Assembly (NCBI GenBank): GCA_018268595.1
Contig: JAFDWH010000004.1
Span: 1 to 64,000, forward strand
Source: Actinomycetota bacterium
Lineage (GTDB): Bacteria; Actinomycetota; Thermoleophilia; Solirubrobacterales; Solirubrobacteraceae
Reading direction: 5' to 3'
DNA: 64,000 nt
Both the position numbers and the translations under genes were made by a program. Below, piece by piece: positions 41,255 through 48,797 of the stretch. How positions within the stretch are numbered: position 1 is the first letter of the stretch; the number at the start of each line of letters is the position of its first letter. The notes below the pieces were generated by a model. The model was not told the DNA's origin. It did no database searches and was given only the letters and a program-made list of their open reading frames with translations.

Positions 41255-41833
41255 ATGGGGAGCGGCTGCAACGACAACTTCGACGCGCTCGTCAGCGCAC
41301 TGCGCGCCGCCGTTCCCGTGCTGCGCGAAGCGGAGATCCCGTTCATGCTCGGCGGCAGCATGGCGGTGTGGGCCTACGGCGGCCCGGAGCCGACGAAGGA
41401 CCTCGACCTGATGCTGCGCGAGGCGGACGCCGAGCCCGCGCTGCGCGCGCTGGCGACGGCCGGCATGCGCACCGCGCACCCGCCCGAGGAGTGGCTCGTG
41501 AAGGCGTGGCACGGCGACGTGCTGATCGACCTGATCCACGGCCCGCGCGGGCTGCCGATCACCGACGAGGTCCTCTCCCGCGCCGTCGAGCGCAACCTCA
41601 GCGCGCTGCGCGTGCCGGTGATGGCGCTCGAGGACGTGCTCGCGACGAAGCTGCTGTCGCTCGACGAGCACCAGCTCGACCTCTCGTGGCTGCTGCAGAT
41701 CTCGCGCGCCGTGCGCGAGCAGGTCGAATGGGAGTCGCTGCGCGCGCGCACCGACGGCTCGCCCTACGCCGCCGCCTTCTTCACGCTCGTCGAGCGGCTC
41801 GGGATCGTCAGTCCGGCAGCAGCCGCCGCGTGA
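41255..41833 (+). CDS. Nucleotidyltransferase-fold protein (DUF6036-like)
   Basis: A 192-residue protein with a minimal nucleotidyltransferase core: 'PFMLGGSMAVWAYGGPEPTKDLDLMLRE' (GG/S and D-x-D, about residues 30-57) and 'DVLIDLIHG' with the third acidic residue. A helical C-terminus ('VMALEDVLATKLLSLDEHQLDLSWLLQISRAV') follows. It resembles AbiEii-like or DUF6036 proteins, some of which act in toxin-antitoxin or defence systems, but no partner gene is adjacent. ATG 10 nt after a GGGTAG box suggests a leaderless stress-induced gene. Confidence 0.8.
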   Translation: MGSGCNDNFDALVSALRAAVPVLREAEIPFMLGGSMAVWAYGGPEPTKDLDLMLREADAEPALRALATAGMRTAHPPEEWLVKAWHGDVLIDLIHGPRGLPITDEVLSRAVERNLSALRVPVMALEDVLATKLLSLDEHQLDLSWLLQISRAVREQVEWESLRARTDGSPYAAAFFTLVERLGIVSPAAAAA

Positions 41834-41847
41834 GTCGCCGTCGAGGG

Positions 41848-43392
41848 CTAACCGAGCGGCTTGCGCTCCAGCCGGTGGACGGCCGGCCCCTCCAGCACCG
41901 TGCCGTCGGTCGCGAAGCGCGAGCCGTGGCAGGGGCAGTCCCAGCTGCGCTCGGCCGCGTTCCAGGCGACGAGGCAACCGAGGTGCGTGCAACGGGCGGA
42001 CAGCGCGTGGAGCGTGCCGTCGTCGTCGCGCGCGGCCGCGACGCGCTCGCCCTCGTGCTCGACGATCGCCCCCTCGCCCGGCCGCAGGTGCTCGAGCGGG
42101 CGCCGGCTGGGGCGCCGCAGCCGGTCGCCGACGAGGTGGTCGGCGACCTGCGCGTTCTCGGTCGCGAAGCGCGGCAGCGACTGGCGCAGCGTGAGGCGCC
42201 AGGGGTCGAACAGGCCGGCCCACGCCGCCGGGCGGCCGAGGCAAAGGTCGGCCAGCAGCAGCGCGGCGGCGGTCCCGTTCGCCATCCCCCACTTCGCGAA
42301 GCCGGTCGCCGTCAGGACGCGGTCGCTGTGCGGCAGCAGGCGGCCGACGTACGGCAGCCCGTCGAGCGTGACGGGGTCCTGCGCCGACCAGCGGTATGCC
42401 ACCTCGCGCACGTCCCAGTGCTCGCGCGCGAACGCCTCGAGCCGCTCGTAGCGCAGCTCGGTGTCGCGCTCGGTGCCCGTCACGTGGCCCTCGCCGCCGA
42501 CCAGCAGCAGCTCCTCGCCGTCGCCGAGCGGGACCGCGCGGATCGAGCGCGTCGGCGACTCGCCGGAGATGTGCATCCCCGCCGGCGGCGCGCCCGCGAT
42601 CCGGCAGGCGATCGCGTAGGAGCGCTCCGGGCGCAGCCGCGCGAACGCCAGCGAGCGGTCGAGGAACGGGTAGTGCGTCGCGAGCACGACGCGCTCGGCC
42701 AGCACGCGGCCGCCCGGCGCCTTCGCGACCTGGCGCCCCTCGTGCGCGCCGACCTCGACGGCGTGCGAGCGCTCGAAGACGCGCGCGCCTGGAAGCGCGG
42801 CGAGCCGCTCGGCGAGCGCGAGCAGGTACTTGCGCGGGTGCAGCTCGGCCTGGTGCTCGAAGCGCACCGCCGCCGCGACCGCGAACGGCAGCGGCGTCTC
42901 CTCCACGAGCGTCGCCGGCAGCCCGGCGGCGCGCGCCGCCTCGACCTCGCGCTCGACGGCCGTGCGCCGCTCCGCGCTCGTCACGTACGCGTACGCCGGC
43001 TGGCGGCGGAAGTCGCAGTCGATGCCGTCTCTCGCGACGCGCGCCGCGATCCACGCGAGCGCCGACTCGTTCGCGTCGCCGTAGCGCCGCGCGGTCTCCG
43101 CGCCGTGGCGCGACCGCAGCGCGTTGTAGATCAGCCCGTGCTGCGACGTGACCTTCGCGGTCGTGTTGCCGCTCGTGCCGCCGGCCAGCCGGCCGGCCTC
43201 CAGCAGCACCACGCTCGCGCCCGCCTCGGCCAGCAGCAGCGCCGTCGTGATGCCGACGATGCCGCCGCCGAGCACCGCCACGTCGGCGCGCACGTCGCCC
43301 TCGAGCCGCGGGTGGGGCGACGGGTCCGGCGCGGTGTCGACCCACACGGAGGCGCGGCGGGCGGCCGGGATGCCCGGGCTCGCGGCGCTCAC
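41848..43392 (-). CDS. FAD-dependent oxidoreductase with C-terminal Rieske domain
   Basis: A 514-residue protein. The D-amino-acid-oxidase-type FAD domain begins at about residue 35 ('VAVLGGGIVGITTALLLAEAGASVVLLEAG'), with 'GTSGNTTAKVTSQHGLIY' typical of Rieske-fused members. The C-terminal Rieske 2Fe-2S domain has 'CTHLGCLVAW' and 'WDCPCHGSRF'. The reaction is unknown; such fusions are common next to stress genes. GTG start overlaps the SRPBCC gene by 4 nt (GTGA), forming a two-gene operon behind the SigB-like promoter at 43849-43875. Confidence 0.9.
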   Translation of the reverse strand: MSAASPGIPAARRASVWVDTAPDPSPHPRLEGDVRADVAVLGGGIVGITTALLLAEAGASVVLLEAGRLAGGTSGNTTAKVTSQHGLIYNALRSRHGAETARRYGDANESALAWIAARVARDGIDCDFRRQPAYAYVTSAERRTAVEREVEAARAAGLPATLVEETPLPFAVAAAVRFEHQAELHPRKYLLALAERLAALPGARVFERSHAVEVGAHEGRQVAKAPGGRVLAERVVLATHYPFLDRSLAFARLRPERSYAIACRIAGAPPAGMHISGESPTRSIRAVPLGDGEELLLVGGEGHVTGTERDTELRYERLEAFAREHWDVREVAYRWSAQDPVTLDGLPYVGRLLPHSDRVLTATGFAKWGMANGTAAALLLADLCLGRPAAWAGLFDPWRLTLRQSLPRFATENAQVADHLVGDRLRRPSRRPLEHLRPGEGAIVEHEGERVAAARDDDGTLHALSARCTHLGCLVAWNAAERSWDCPCHGSRFATDGTVLEGPAVHRLERKPLG

Positions 43393-43838
43393 GACGGCGA
43401 CCGCTCCGCGTGCAGCAGCGCCAGCTCCTCCAGCCGCATCAGCGACTCCGCGTTGCGGCCGCGCAGCAGCAGTTGCAGGAGCGGGTTGAAGGCGAGCCAC
43501 GAGGTCGCCCCGTCCGGCTCCTCGCACATCTGCACGCGCGTGCCGCCGGCATGCGGCGTCAGCGTCAGCGTCACGTCGGCGGTGCCGAGCGGCCGCGCCT
43601 TCGCTCTCATGCGCAGCCGGCTCGGCGCGCGCGCCTCGACCGACTCGGTGTGGTCTCTGACGCGCAGCGGGCCGAACCCGACGGTGTGGTGGAAGCGCGC
43701 CCCCGCATCCGGCCAGGTGGCGTCGACGTCGCGGATCTCGCTCGAGCCGACCACCCAGTAGCCATAGCTGCGCGCGTCCGCGAGCGCGTCCCAGACGGCC
43801 TGCGGCGGGACCGGCATGAAGCGCTCGCTGGTCGCCAT
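43389..43838 (-). CDS. SRPBCC-family (START-like) protein
   Basis: A 149-residue helix-grip protein: 'VPPQAVWDALADARSYGYWVVGSSEIRD', then beta-strands 'FHHTVGFGPLRVRDHTESVEARAPSRLRMRAKARPLG' and a long C-terminal helix. This fits polyketide-cyclase/dehydrase-like lipid-binding proteins. No catalytic residues are evident. It leads a two-gene operon with the Rieske oxidoreductase and starts 10 nt after a GGGTAG box, so the mRNA is probably leaderless. Confidence 0.85.
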   Translation of the reverse strand: MATSERFMPVPPQAVWDALADARSYGYWVVGSSEIRDVDATWPDAGARFHHTVGFGPLRVRDHTESVEARAPSRLRMRAKARPLGTADVTLTLTPHAGGTRVQMCEEPDGATSWLAFNPLLQLLLRGRNAESLMRLEELALLHAERSPS

Positions 43839-43848
43839 GCGCTCCGGG

Positions 43849-43902
43849 CTACCCAGGGCGGCGCACGCCGAAAACGGCTTCGTCGGGCTTGGCGCGGGGT
43901 AG
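43849..43902. promoter_or_regulatory. Two divergent SigB/SigF-like promoters
   Basis: Minus: GTTTTC (rc of 43870-43875), 15-nt spacer, GGGTAG (rc of 43849-43854), 10 nt before the SRPBCC ATG. Plus: GCTTCG (43877-43882), 14-nt spacer, GGGTAG (43897-43902), 9 nt before the GTG of the desaturase-like gene. The two -35 boxes are back to back, so both units may respond to the same sigma factor. Confidence 0.65.
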
Positions 43903-43911
43903 GGGCTTCGG

Positions 43912-45516
43912 GTGCGCGCAGACGTCGACGCGATCGTGATCGGAGCGGGCCACAACGGCCTCGTGGCCGCCAACGTGCTGGCCGAGCGCGGCTGGCGCGT
44001 GCTCGTGCTGGAGGAGCAGGCGACGCCGGGCGGCGCCGTCAAGAGCGGGCCGATCGCGGAGCCCGGCTTCACCAGCGACCTGTTCAGCTCCTTCTATCCG
44101 CTCGCGCTGGCGTCCCCCGCGCTCGGCGCGCTGGAGCTCGAGCGCTGGGGCGTGCGCTGGCGGCGCGCGCCGCTGCCGGTCGCGCACCCGCAGCCGGACG
44201 GGCGCTGCGCCGCGCTGTCGCTCGACGCGGACGAGACGGCCGCCTCGCTGGAGCGCTTCGCGCCCGGCGACGGCGAGCGCTGGCACCGCTTCCAGGCGAC
44301 CTGGGAGCGCGCCGGCGGGCCGTTCATGGACGCGCTGCTGCGTCCCTTCCCGCCGCTGCGCGGGAGTGCGCGACTGGCGGCCGCGCTCGGCCCGCTGGGG
44401 CTGCTGCGCTTCACGCGCTTCGCGCTGCTGCCGGTGCGGCGGCTGGCGGAGGAGCGCTTCCGCGGCGAGGGCGCGGCGTGGCTGCTGGCGGGCAACGCGC
44501 TGCACGCCGACCTGACGCCGGAGTCGGCCGGCGGCGGGCTGTTCGCGTGGGTGCTGTGCGGGCTCGGGCAGCAGCACGGCTTCCCCGTGCCGGAGGGCGG
44601 CGCCGGGCGGCTCGTCGAGGCGCTCGTCGCGCGCCTGCGCGCGCACGGCGGCGAGCTGACGTGCTCGGCGGAGGTGACGCGCGTGCTCGTGCGCGGTGGT
44701 CGCGCGGTCGGCGTGCGGCTGCGCGACGGCACGGAGGTGTCGGCCGCGCGCGGCGTGCTCGCGACGACGCTCGCGCCCCTGCTGTTCCGCGCGCTCGTCG
44801 GCGAGCAGCACCTGCCCGCCGGGTTCGTGCGCGACCTGGGCCGCTTCCAGCTCGACAACGGCACGGTCAAGGTCGACTGGTCGCTCGACGCGCCGATCCC
44901 GTGGACGGCCGCGGAGGCGCGCCGCGCCGGGACGCTGCACGTCGCCGACGGGGTCGACGCGCTCACGCGCACGACGGGGCAGCTCGCGGGCCGTTTGATC
45001 CCCGACAGACCGTTCCTCGTCGCCGGGCAGTACGCGCCCGTGGACCCGACGCGCATGCCGGCGGGCCGCGAGGTCGCGTGGGCGTACACGCACGTGCCGC
45101 AGCGGGTCGACGGCGACGCCGGCGGCGAGGGCCTGACGGGTGCGTGGGACGAGCGCGAGACGGAGCGCTTCGTCGCGCGGATCGAGGCGGAGATCGAGGC
45201 GCGCGCGCCCGGCTTCCGGGCGCTGATCCGCAGACGCCACGTGTTCACGCCCGCGACGCTGGAGGCGGCGAACCGCAACCTGCTGGGCGGTGCGATCAAC
45301 GGCGGGACGGCGCAGATCCACCAGCAGCTCGTGTTCCGCCCCGTGCCCGGGCTGGGGCGGCCGGAGACCCCGCTGCGCGGGCTGTTCCTCGCCGGCGCCT
45401 CCGCGCACCCCGGCGGCGGCGTGCACGGCGCGGCCGGCGCGAACGCGGCGCGCGCGGCGCTGCTGGCGTGGCGCGCGGGCGCGGTCGGGCGCGCGGTGCG
45501 CTCGCACCCGCGTTGA
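43912..45516 (+). CDS. Phytoene desaturase-like FAD oxidoreductase
   Basis: A 534-residue flavoprotein with the N-terminal FAD site 'DAIVIGAGHNGLVAANVLAERGWRVLVLEEQATPGGAVKSG' and the C-terminal 'GLFLAGASAHPGGGVHGAAGANAARAAL' typical of CrtI-like desaturases and retinol-saturase relatives. It may act on a carotenoid or other polyene; no other carotenoid gene is adjacent. The GTG start lies 9 nt after GGGTAG, predicting a leaderless transcript. A long hairpin follows the stop. Confidence 0.87.
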   Translation: MRADVDAIVIGAGHNGLVAANVLAERGWRVLVLEEQATPGGAVKSGPIAEPGFTSDLFSSFYPLALASPALGALELERWGVRWRRAPLPVAHPQPDGRCAALSLDADETAASLERFAPGDGERWHRFQATWERAGGPFMDALLRPFPPLRGSARLAAALGPLGLLRFTRFALLPVRRLAEERFRGEGAAWLLAGNALHADLTPESAGGGLFAWVLCGLGQQHGFPVPEGGAGRLVEALVARLRAHGGELTCSAEVTRVLVRGGRAVGVRLRDGTEVSAARGVLATTLAPLLFRALVGEQHLPAGFVRDLGRFQLDNGTVKVDWSLDAPIPWTAAEARRAGTLHVADGVDALTRTTGQLAGRLIPDRPFLVAGQYAPVDPTRMPAGREVAWAYTHVPQRVDGDAGGEGLTGAWDERETERFVARIEAEIEARAPGFRALIRRRHVFTPATLEAANRNLLGGAINGGTAQIHQQLVFRPVPGLGRPETPLRGLFLAGASAHPGGGVHGAAGANAARAALLAWRAGAVGRAVRSHPR

Positions 45517-45563
45517 GGAGCGCGATCTGTGGTCGGCGGGGACGACCGCGATCCGCGCTCCTG
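45515..45563. terminator. Hairpin between convergent genes, related to the one at 1572
   Basis: Arms 45515-45534 and 45544-45563 pair imperfectly (GAGGAGCGCGATC with GATCCGCGCTCCT) around a 9-nt loop. It begins at the desaturase-like stop and ends 3 nt before the end of the convergent membrane-protein gene. GATCCGCGCTCCT is identical, base for base, to the right arm of the hairpin at 1572-1620. Confidence 0.7.
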
Positions 45564-45565
45564 CG

Positions 45566-46114
45566 TCAGGCGCCGCTCGCGAGCGCGCGGTAGACGCCCT
45601 CGCCGGCGGCCGCGTAGACGGCGTGGTGCAGTGCGCTGATCGACAGCTCCAGCGGACCCCAGCGCCACGGCGGCGGGGCTGCGCCGGCGGCCGGCACGAC
45701 GGCGAGGTCGGGCAGCCAGGCGATCGCGAAGAAGGCGGCGGGCGCAGCCGCTCCGTGCACGCCGGCGACGTCGAGCAGCCCGCGCGCGGCGCCGAGCGAG
45801 GTGCCGGTGCCGAGGTGCGCGACCGTCGCGAAGCGGGCGCCCGCTCTCTTCCGCGGCTTGACGCCGAGCAGTCTGCCGGCGACCTCGGCCGGCGCGCTGC
45901 TCGGCGCGCGTCTGCGCAGCTTCATCTCGGCAGTCGAGGCGACCGTCATCGCGGCGGTCGCGGCGACGCCCGCGACGAGGCCGCGCCCGAGCGCGACCGC
46001 GAGCGCGTCGAGCGCCTCGACGGCGGCCGGCCGGCGTGGCGAGCGCCCGCGCACGACCCGGCGCGCGGCGGCGCGGTGCGCGCGGCGTGCTGGGCTCACG
46101 CGCCGCAGCCTCAT
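45566..46114 (-). CDS. Membrane protein of unknown function
   Basis: A 182-residue protein I do not recognise by name. After a very basic N-terminus (about 30 residues) come hydrophobic segments ('ALAVALGRGLVAGVAATAAMTVAS', 'AAAPAAFFAIAWLPDLAVVPAAG', 'ELSISALHHAVYAAAGEG'). The pattern 'GLVAGVAATAAMTVASTAEMKLRRR...PSSAPAEVAGRLLG' is frequent in small actinobacterial membrane proteins with an internal repeat. The ATG overlaps the stop of the truncated SDR by 4 nt. Confidence 0.65.
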   Translation of the reverse strand: MRLRRVSPARRAHRAAARRVVRGRSPRRPAAVEALDALAVALGRGLVAGVAATAAMTVASTAEMKLRRRAPSSAPAEVAGRLLGVKPRKRAGARFATVAHLGTGTSLGAARGLLDVAGVHGAAAPAAFFAIAWLPDLAVVPAAGAAPPPWRWGPLELSISALHHAVYAAAGEGVYRALASGA

Positions 46115-46545
46115 CGCGGCCCGACCCCGCCGCGCGGCCGCGTGCCGCGCAGTTGCAGCGCCGCGAGCAGGCTCGGACGGCCGTGCAGATGGCCGCCCAG
46201 CTCGCCCTCGCCGGACGGCTCCCACAGCCCGTGCGGCGTCGCGTCCGCATGCGCGCGGTCGCGCGCGAGGCGGCCGGCGAGCGCGAGCGCGCGCTCCGTC
46301 AGCGGTCGCGCGTAGCGCTCGGCGAGCCCCAGCAGGCGCGTGTCGACCGCGCCCGGCCGCACCTCGGCGACGCGCACGTGCGAGCCGCCGGCGCGCAGGT
46401 CGGCGCGCAGGCTGTTGAGGAAGCCGTGCAGCCCGTGCTTGGCCGCGACGTAGGGGGAGAGCAGCGGCAGCTCGACCGCGTCGACCGCGCCGATCCCGCT
46501 GCTCGCGCCGGTCACGAGCGCCCGCTGTCCGTCGAGCCGTCCCAC
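46111..46545 (-). pseudogene. Short-chain dehydrogenase with internal deletion
   Basis: The 144-codon frame starts as a classical SDR ('LDGQRALVTGASSGIG', cofactor loop) and then jumps directly to 'AVDAVELPLLSPYVAAKHGLHGFLNSLRADL', which holds the YxxxK catalytic motif, and 'VRVAEVRPGAVDT'. About 110-130 residues normally between these parts (the NNAG region and the catalytic Ser) are absent, yet the frame stays open. The product cannot form a normal Rossmann fold. GTG lies 9 nt after GGGTAT, so the promoter looks intact. The deletion may be in the genome or an assembly collapse. Confidence 0.75.
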
Positions 46546-46554
46546 CCTCGCCGG

Positions 46555-46560
46555 ATACCC
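46555..46560 (-). promoter_or_regulatory. GGGTAT -10 box before the SDR remnant
   Basis: Minus-strand GGGTAT ends 10 nt from the GTG at 46545, the spacing seen for other SigB-like leaderless genes here. The -35 is poor (GCGTAC at 13 nt). Confidence 0.4.
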
Positions 46561-46599
46561 GATCTTTGGGGTGGTACGCGTGAGGGGGCGACGGTATCT

Positions 46600-46629
46600 T
46601 CATCTCACGAGGATCAAGGCAATGGCCAT
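46600..46629 (-). CDS. Tiny ORF, copy 1 (9 codons)
   Basis: ATG (46629) to TGA encodes MAIALILVR. GGAGG (rc of 46637-46641) stands 7 nt before the ATG, ideal spacing. The DNA from here to 46653 is a copy of the sequence at 46758-46807, including TGATGCATATGGAGG. Differences inside the shared AIALILV codons are synonymous (GCC/GCT, ATC/ATT). One nucleotide fewer before this ATG puts the upstream ATGs out of frame, unlike copy 2. It may be a decayed copy or a real leader peptide. Confidence 0.35.
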   Translation of the reverse strand: MAIALILVR

Positions 46630-46807
46630 GACGTTGCCTCCATATGCATCACAGAGCCCCGGGGTGACGACTCCGGGGCTCGCTGCTTGAGGCGACCCCG
46701 GCGCCGCACGTTACGCCGCCGGGGCCTTGCCTTGTTCACCGTCTCAACACGTGGTTGATCACGAGAATCAAGGCAATAGCCAAGACAAGCTCCTCCATAT
46801 GCATCAC
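46605..46807. repeat. Direct repeat pair containing the tiny ORFs
   Basis: Units 46605-46653 and 46758-46807 share TCACGAGnATCAAGGCAAT, nGCCA and CCTCCATATGCATCAC, with a variable 9-10 nt stretch between. Each is flanked on the upstream (minus-strand) side by a hairpin: AGCCCCGG/CCGGGGCT (about 46654-46681) for copy 1 and CGGGGC/GCCCCG (about 46817-46834) for copy 2. Another stem-loop (ACCCCGGCG/CGCCGGGG, 46695-46724) lies between. Confidence 0.75.
46736..46804 (-). CDS. Tiny membrane peptide ORF, copy 2 (20-22 codons)
   Basis: ATG at 46804 or, better, 46798 to TGA encodes a 20-22 residue peptide, 'MEELVLAIALILVINHVLRR' in the shorter form: one hydrophobic helix with acidic residues before and basic residues after it. 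AAAGGGGG lies 8 nt before the ATG at 46798. The core AIALILV repeats in copy 1 with synonymous changes. A GC-rich stem-loop directly precedes each copy. No known small-protein family recognised; a branched-chain-rich leader peptide for attenuation is the main alternative. Confidence 0.45.
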   Translation of the reverse strand: MHMEELVLAIALILVINHVLRR

Positions 46808-46979
46808 CCCCTTTCGCGGGGCCGTCGCCCCGGCCGGAGTTGGAGCTCCGGCGGATCGGGAGGTGCGCCGATGGAGGCTGTCGTTGACCGCACCTGACGC
46901 TAGGCGCAGCCTGTCGAGCGGTCTACAGCAGGAAGTGGTGGATGGCGTGAGCGGTGCGGGCAGCGCGCGCGAGAGCGCG

Positions 46980-47486
46980 TCAGAGCGCGTCCTCGGCCCG
47001 CTTGTACGCGATCTGCAGCATGTCGGAGGCGAACACGATCGCCAGCACGGAGGCGATCCAGCGGGTCGCGCGCGGGGCGACGAGCAGGCCCGCGGTGAGC
47101 AGCGTCGCGAACCACATCGAGAGGCAGTACGGGCACACGATCAGCTCGCCGATCACGCGCCGCAGGCCGCTGCCACGCGCCGCCTCCTCGACCTCGTCGG
47201 GGCCGCCGTCCTCCTGGTAGCGCGTGAACGGCGCACGCACCGCGCTCATCACCCGCGCCTTGCCGAGCAGCCGCGAGCCCTTGTGCGCCGCGACCGCCAC
47301 CAGCGCCAGGTCGCGCGCGTCGATCCGCTCCGGCAGCGTGCGCCCGGAGCGGCGGAACCACGCGGCGAAGGCGCCGAAGCCGCCCGCGTACAGCGAGATC
47401 AGCAGCGCGTACCAGCCGAGCGGCCGCTCGCGCCGCGGCGAGTGCCCCGCGAACGGCGGCAGATCCTGCACACGCGTCTCGACCAT
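46980..47486 (-). CDS. DUF1360 family membrane protein
   Basis: A 168-residue protein with hydrophobic segments near residues 25-45, 115-135 and 140-155 and the family signature 'LIVCPYCLSMWFATLL'. Similar proteins in Bacillus are linked to sporulation or stress, but the function is unknown. The ATG is 10 nt after GGGTAG with GCTTCG 13 nt further up, one of the better SigB-like promoters here, and it diverges from the cysteine hydrolase gene. The 150 nt downstream (46830-46979) hold only hairpins. Confidence 0.87.
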   Translation of the reverse strand: MVETRVQDLPPFAGHSPRRERPLGWYALLISLYAGGFGAFAAWFRRSGRTLPERIDARDLALVAVAAHKGSRLLGKARVMSAVRAPFTRYQEDGGPDEVEEAARGSGLRRVIGELIVCPYCLSMWFATLLTAGLLVAPRATRWIASVLAIVFASDMLQIAYKRAEDAL

Positions 47487-47496
47487 GCCCCCGCAT

Positions 47497-47527
47497 CTAC
47501 CCGTCGGCCCCGTCCCGAAGCGGGTAT
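47497..47527. promoter_or_regulatory. Overlapping divergent SigB-like promoters
   Basis: Minus: GCTTCG (rc of 47516-47521), 13-nt spacer, GGGTAG (rc of 47497-47502), 10 nt before the DUF1360 ATG. Plus: GGGTAT (47522-47527), 10 nt before the ATG of the cysteine hydrolase, with only a weak -35 (GTCGGC, 47503-47508). Confidence 0.6.
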
Positions 47528-47537
47528 GTGTGCGCGC

Positions 47538-48086
47538 ATGCCGTCCGCCGCGCTGCTCGTCGTCGACATGCTGAACCCGTACGACCACGAGGACGCCGAC
47601 GCGCTCGCGGACCACGCGGCCGCCGTCGTCGCGCCGCTCGCGGACCTCGCCGCACTTGCGCGCGAGCACGACGGCGTCGAGCTGATCTACGTCAACGACA
47701 ACCTCGGCGACTTCACGGCCACGCGCCACGACCTCGTCAGACGCGCGCTCGACGGCCGCCGCCCGGAGCTGGTCGAGCCGCTCGTCCCGCCCGACGACCT
47801 CCCGTTCCTGCAGAAGGTCCGCCACAGCGTCTTCTACGGCACCGCGCTCGACCACCTGCTCAGACAGCGCGAGCTGAGCACGGTGATCCTCACCGGCCAG
47901 GTGACCGAGCAGTGCATCCTCTACAGCGCGCTCGACGCGTACGTTCGCCATTACGACGTCTGCGTGGTGCGCGACGCAGTCGCCTGCATCGACCCGCAAC
48001 TCGGCGACGCGGCGCTCGCGATGATGGCGCGCAACATGCGCGCGCAGGTCATCGCGGCCGCGAGCTGCCTCGACGACCTGCGCTGA
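47538..48086 (+). CDS. Isochorismatase-family cysteine hydrolase
   Basis: A 182-residue alpha/beta hydrolase of the isochorismatase-like family. The triad is visible: Asp in 'ALLVVDMLNPYDH', Lys in 'FLQKVRHSVFYGT' and Cys in 'LTGQVTEQCILYSALDAY' (with the preceding cis-peptide region). Relatives hydrolyse nicotinamide or carbamoyl substrates; the substrate here is unknown. ATG at 47538 was chosen because it lies 10 nt after GGGTAT; an ATG at 47526 overlaps that box. Confidence 0.88.
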   Translation: MPSAALLVVDMLNPYDHEDADALADHAAAVVAPLADLAALAREHDGVELIYVNDNLGDFTATRHDLVRRALDGRRPELVEPLVPPDDLPFLQKVRHSVFYGTALDHLLRQRELSTVILTGQVTEQCILYSALDAYVRHYDVCVVRDAVACIDPQLGDAALAMMARNMRAQVIAAASCLDDLR

Positions 48087-48101
48087 GGCGGCGGGGCCTC
48101 G

Positions 48102-48797
48102 TCAGGCGAGCGCCTGCGGGCGCAGCGCTACCCGCTGGAGTCGCCCGGCAAGCACGAGCAGTTCCTCCTCGCGCTGCCCCGGCGCGAGCAGCCCGCGCGC
48201 CTCCAGCAGCTCCGCGCGCGAGCGCATCAGCGGCCCCAGCGGGCCGCGCGTGGCGGCGACCCGCTCCGCGTGCAGGCCGGCCGCCCGCAGGCGCTCGAGC
48301 GTCGCCTGCTCGCCGCAGACGGAGGACTGCACGAGCAGCAGCGTGCCGCCGGGCGTCAGATGCGCGGGCGCCTCGTCGCACAGGCGGTCGAGCAGCGCGC
48401 GCCCGTCGCCGCCGCCCTCCCACGCGCGCGCGGCGCCGCGCCGCGGCAGCGCCTCGCCTGCGCCCGGCACGTAGGGCGGGTTGGCGAGGATCAGGTCAAA
48501 GCGCTCGCCCGCGACCGGGGCGAAGAGGTCGCCGCGCCGCAGCCGCAGCCGCGCGCCGTTGCGGCGCGCGTTGACCCACGCGCTCGCGAGCGCCCGCCGC
48601 GAGACGTCCACCGCCGTCACCTCGCGCGCGCCCTCGCGCGCGGCGGCGATCGCGATCGCCCCGCTGCCGGTGAACAGCTCCAGCACGTCGGCCCCCGGCG
48701 CCACTCCCGTCGCGCGCATCGCGCCGGCGAGCAGGCGCGCGTCGCTGTGCGGTTGGAAGACGCCGGGAAGGGTGATGATCCGCACGGAGCGCGCCAT
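48102..48797 (-). CDS. HemK/PrmC-like SAM-dependent methyltransferase
   Basis: A 231-residue class I methyltransferase with the SAM-binding 'VLELFTGSGAIAIAAAREGAREVTAVDVSRRAL' and the 'LILANPPYVPG' motif that marks N-methyltransferases acting on Gln, Asn or adenine. It is shorter than PrmC because it lacks the N-terminal helical domain. Target unknown; methylation of a release factor or ribosomal protein is possible. Its ATG and that of the divergent glutamate-cysteine ligase share the bases CATG (48795-48798). Confidence 0.85.
   Translation of the reverse strand: MARSVRIITLPGVFQPHSDARLLAGAMRATGVAPGADVLELFTGSGAIAIAAAREGAREVTAVDVSRRALASAWVNARRNGARLRLRRGDLFAPVAGERFDLILANPPYVPGAGEALPRRGAARAWEGGGDGRALLDRLCDEAPAHLTPGGTLLLVQSSVCGEQATLERLRAAGLHAERVAATRGPLGPLMRSRAELLEARGLLAPGQREEELLVLAGRLQRVALRPQALA

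Noticed and set aside
46560-46900. Hairpins around the tiny ORFs as a known riboswitch
   Set aside because: No conserved aptamer sequence that I recognise, and the downstream gene on that strand is a damaged SDR with its own promoter-like box.
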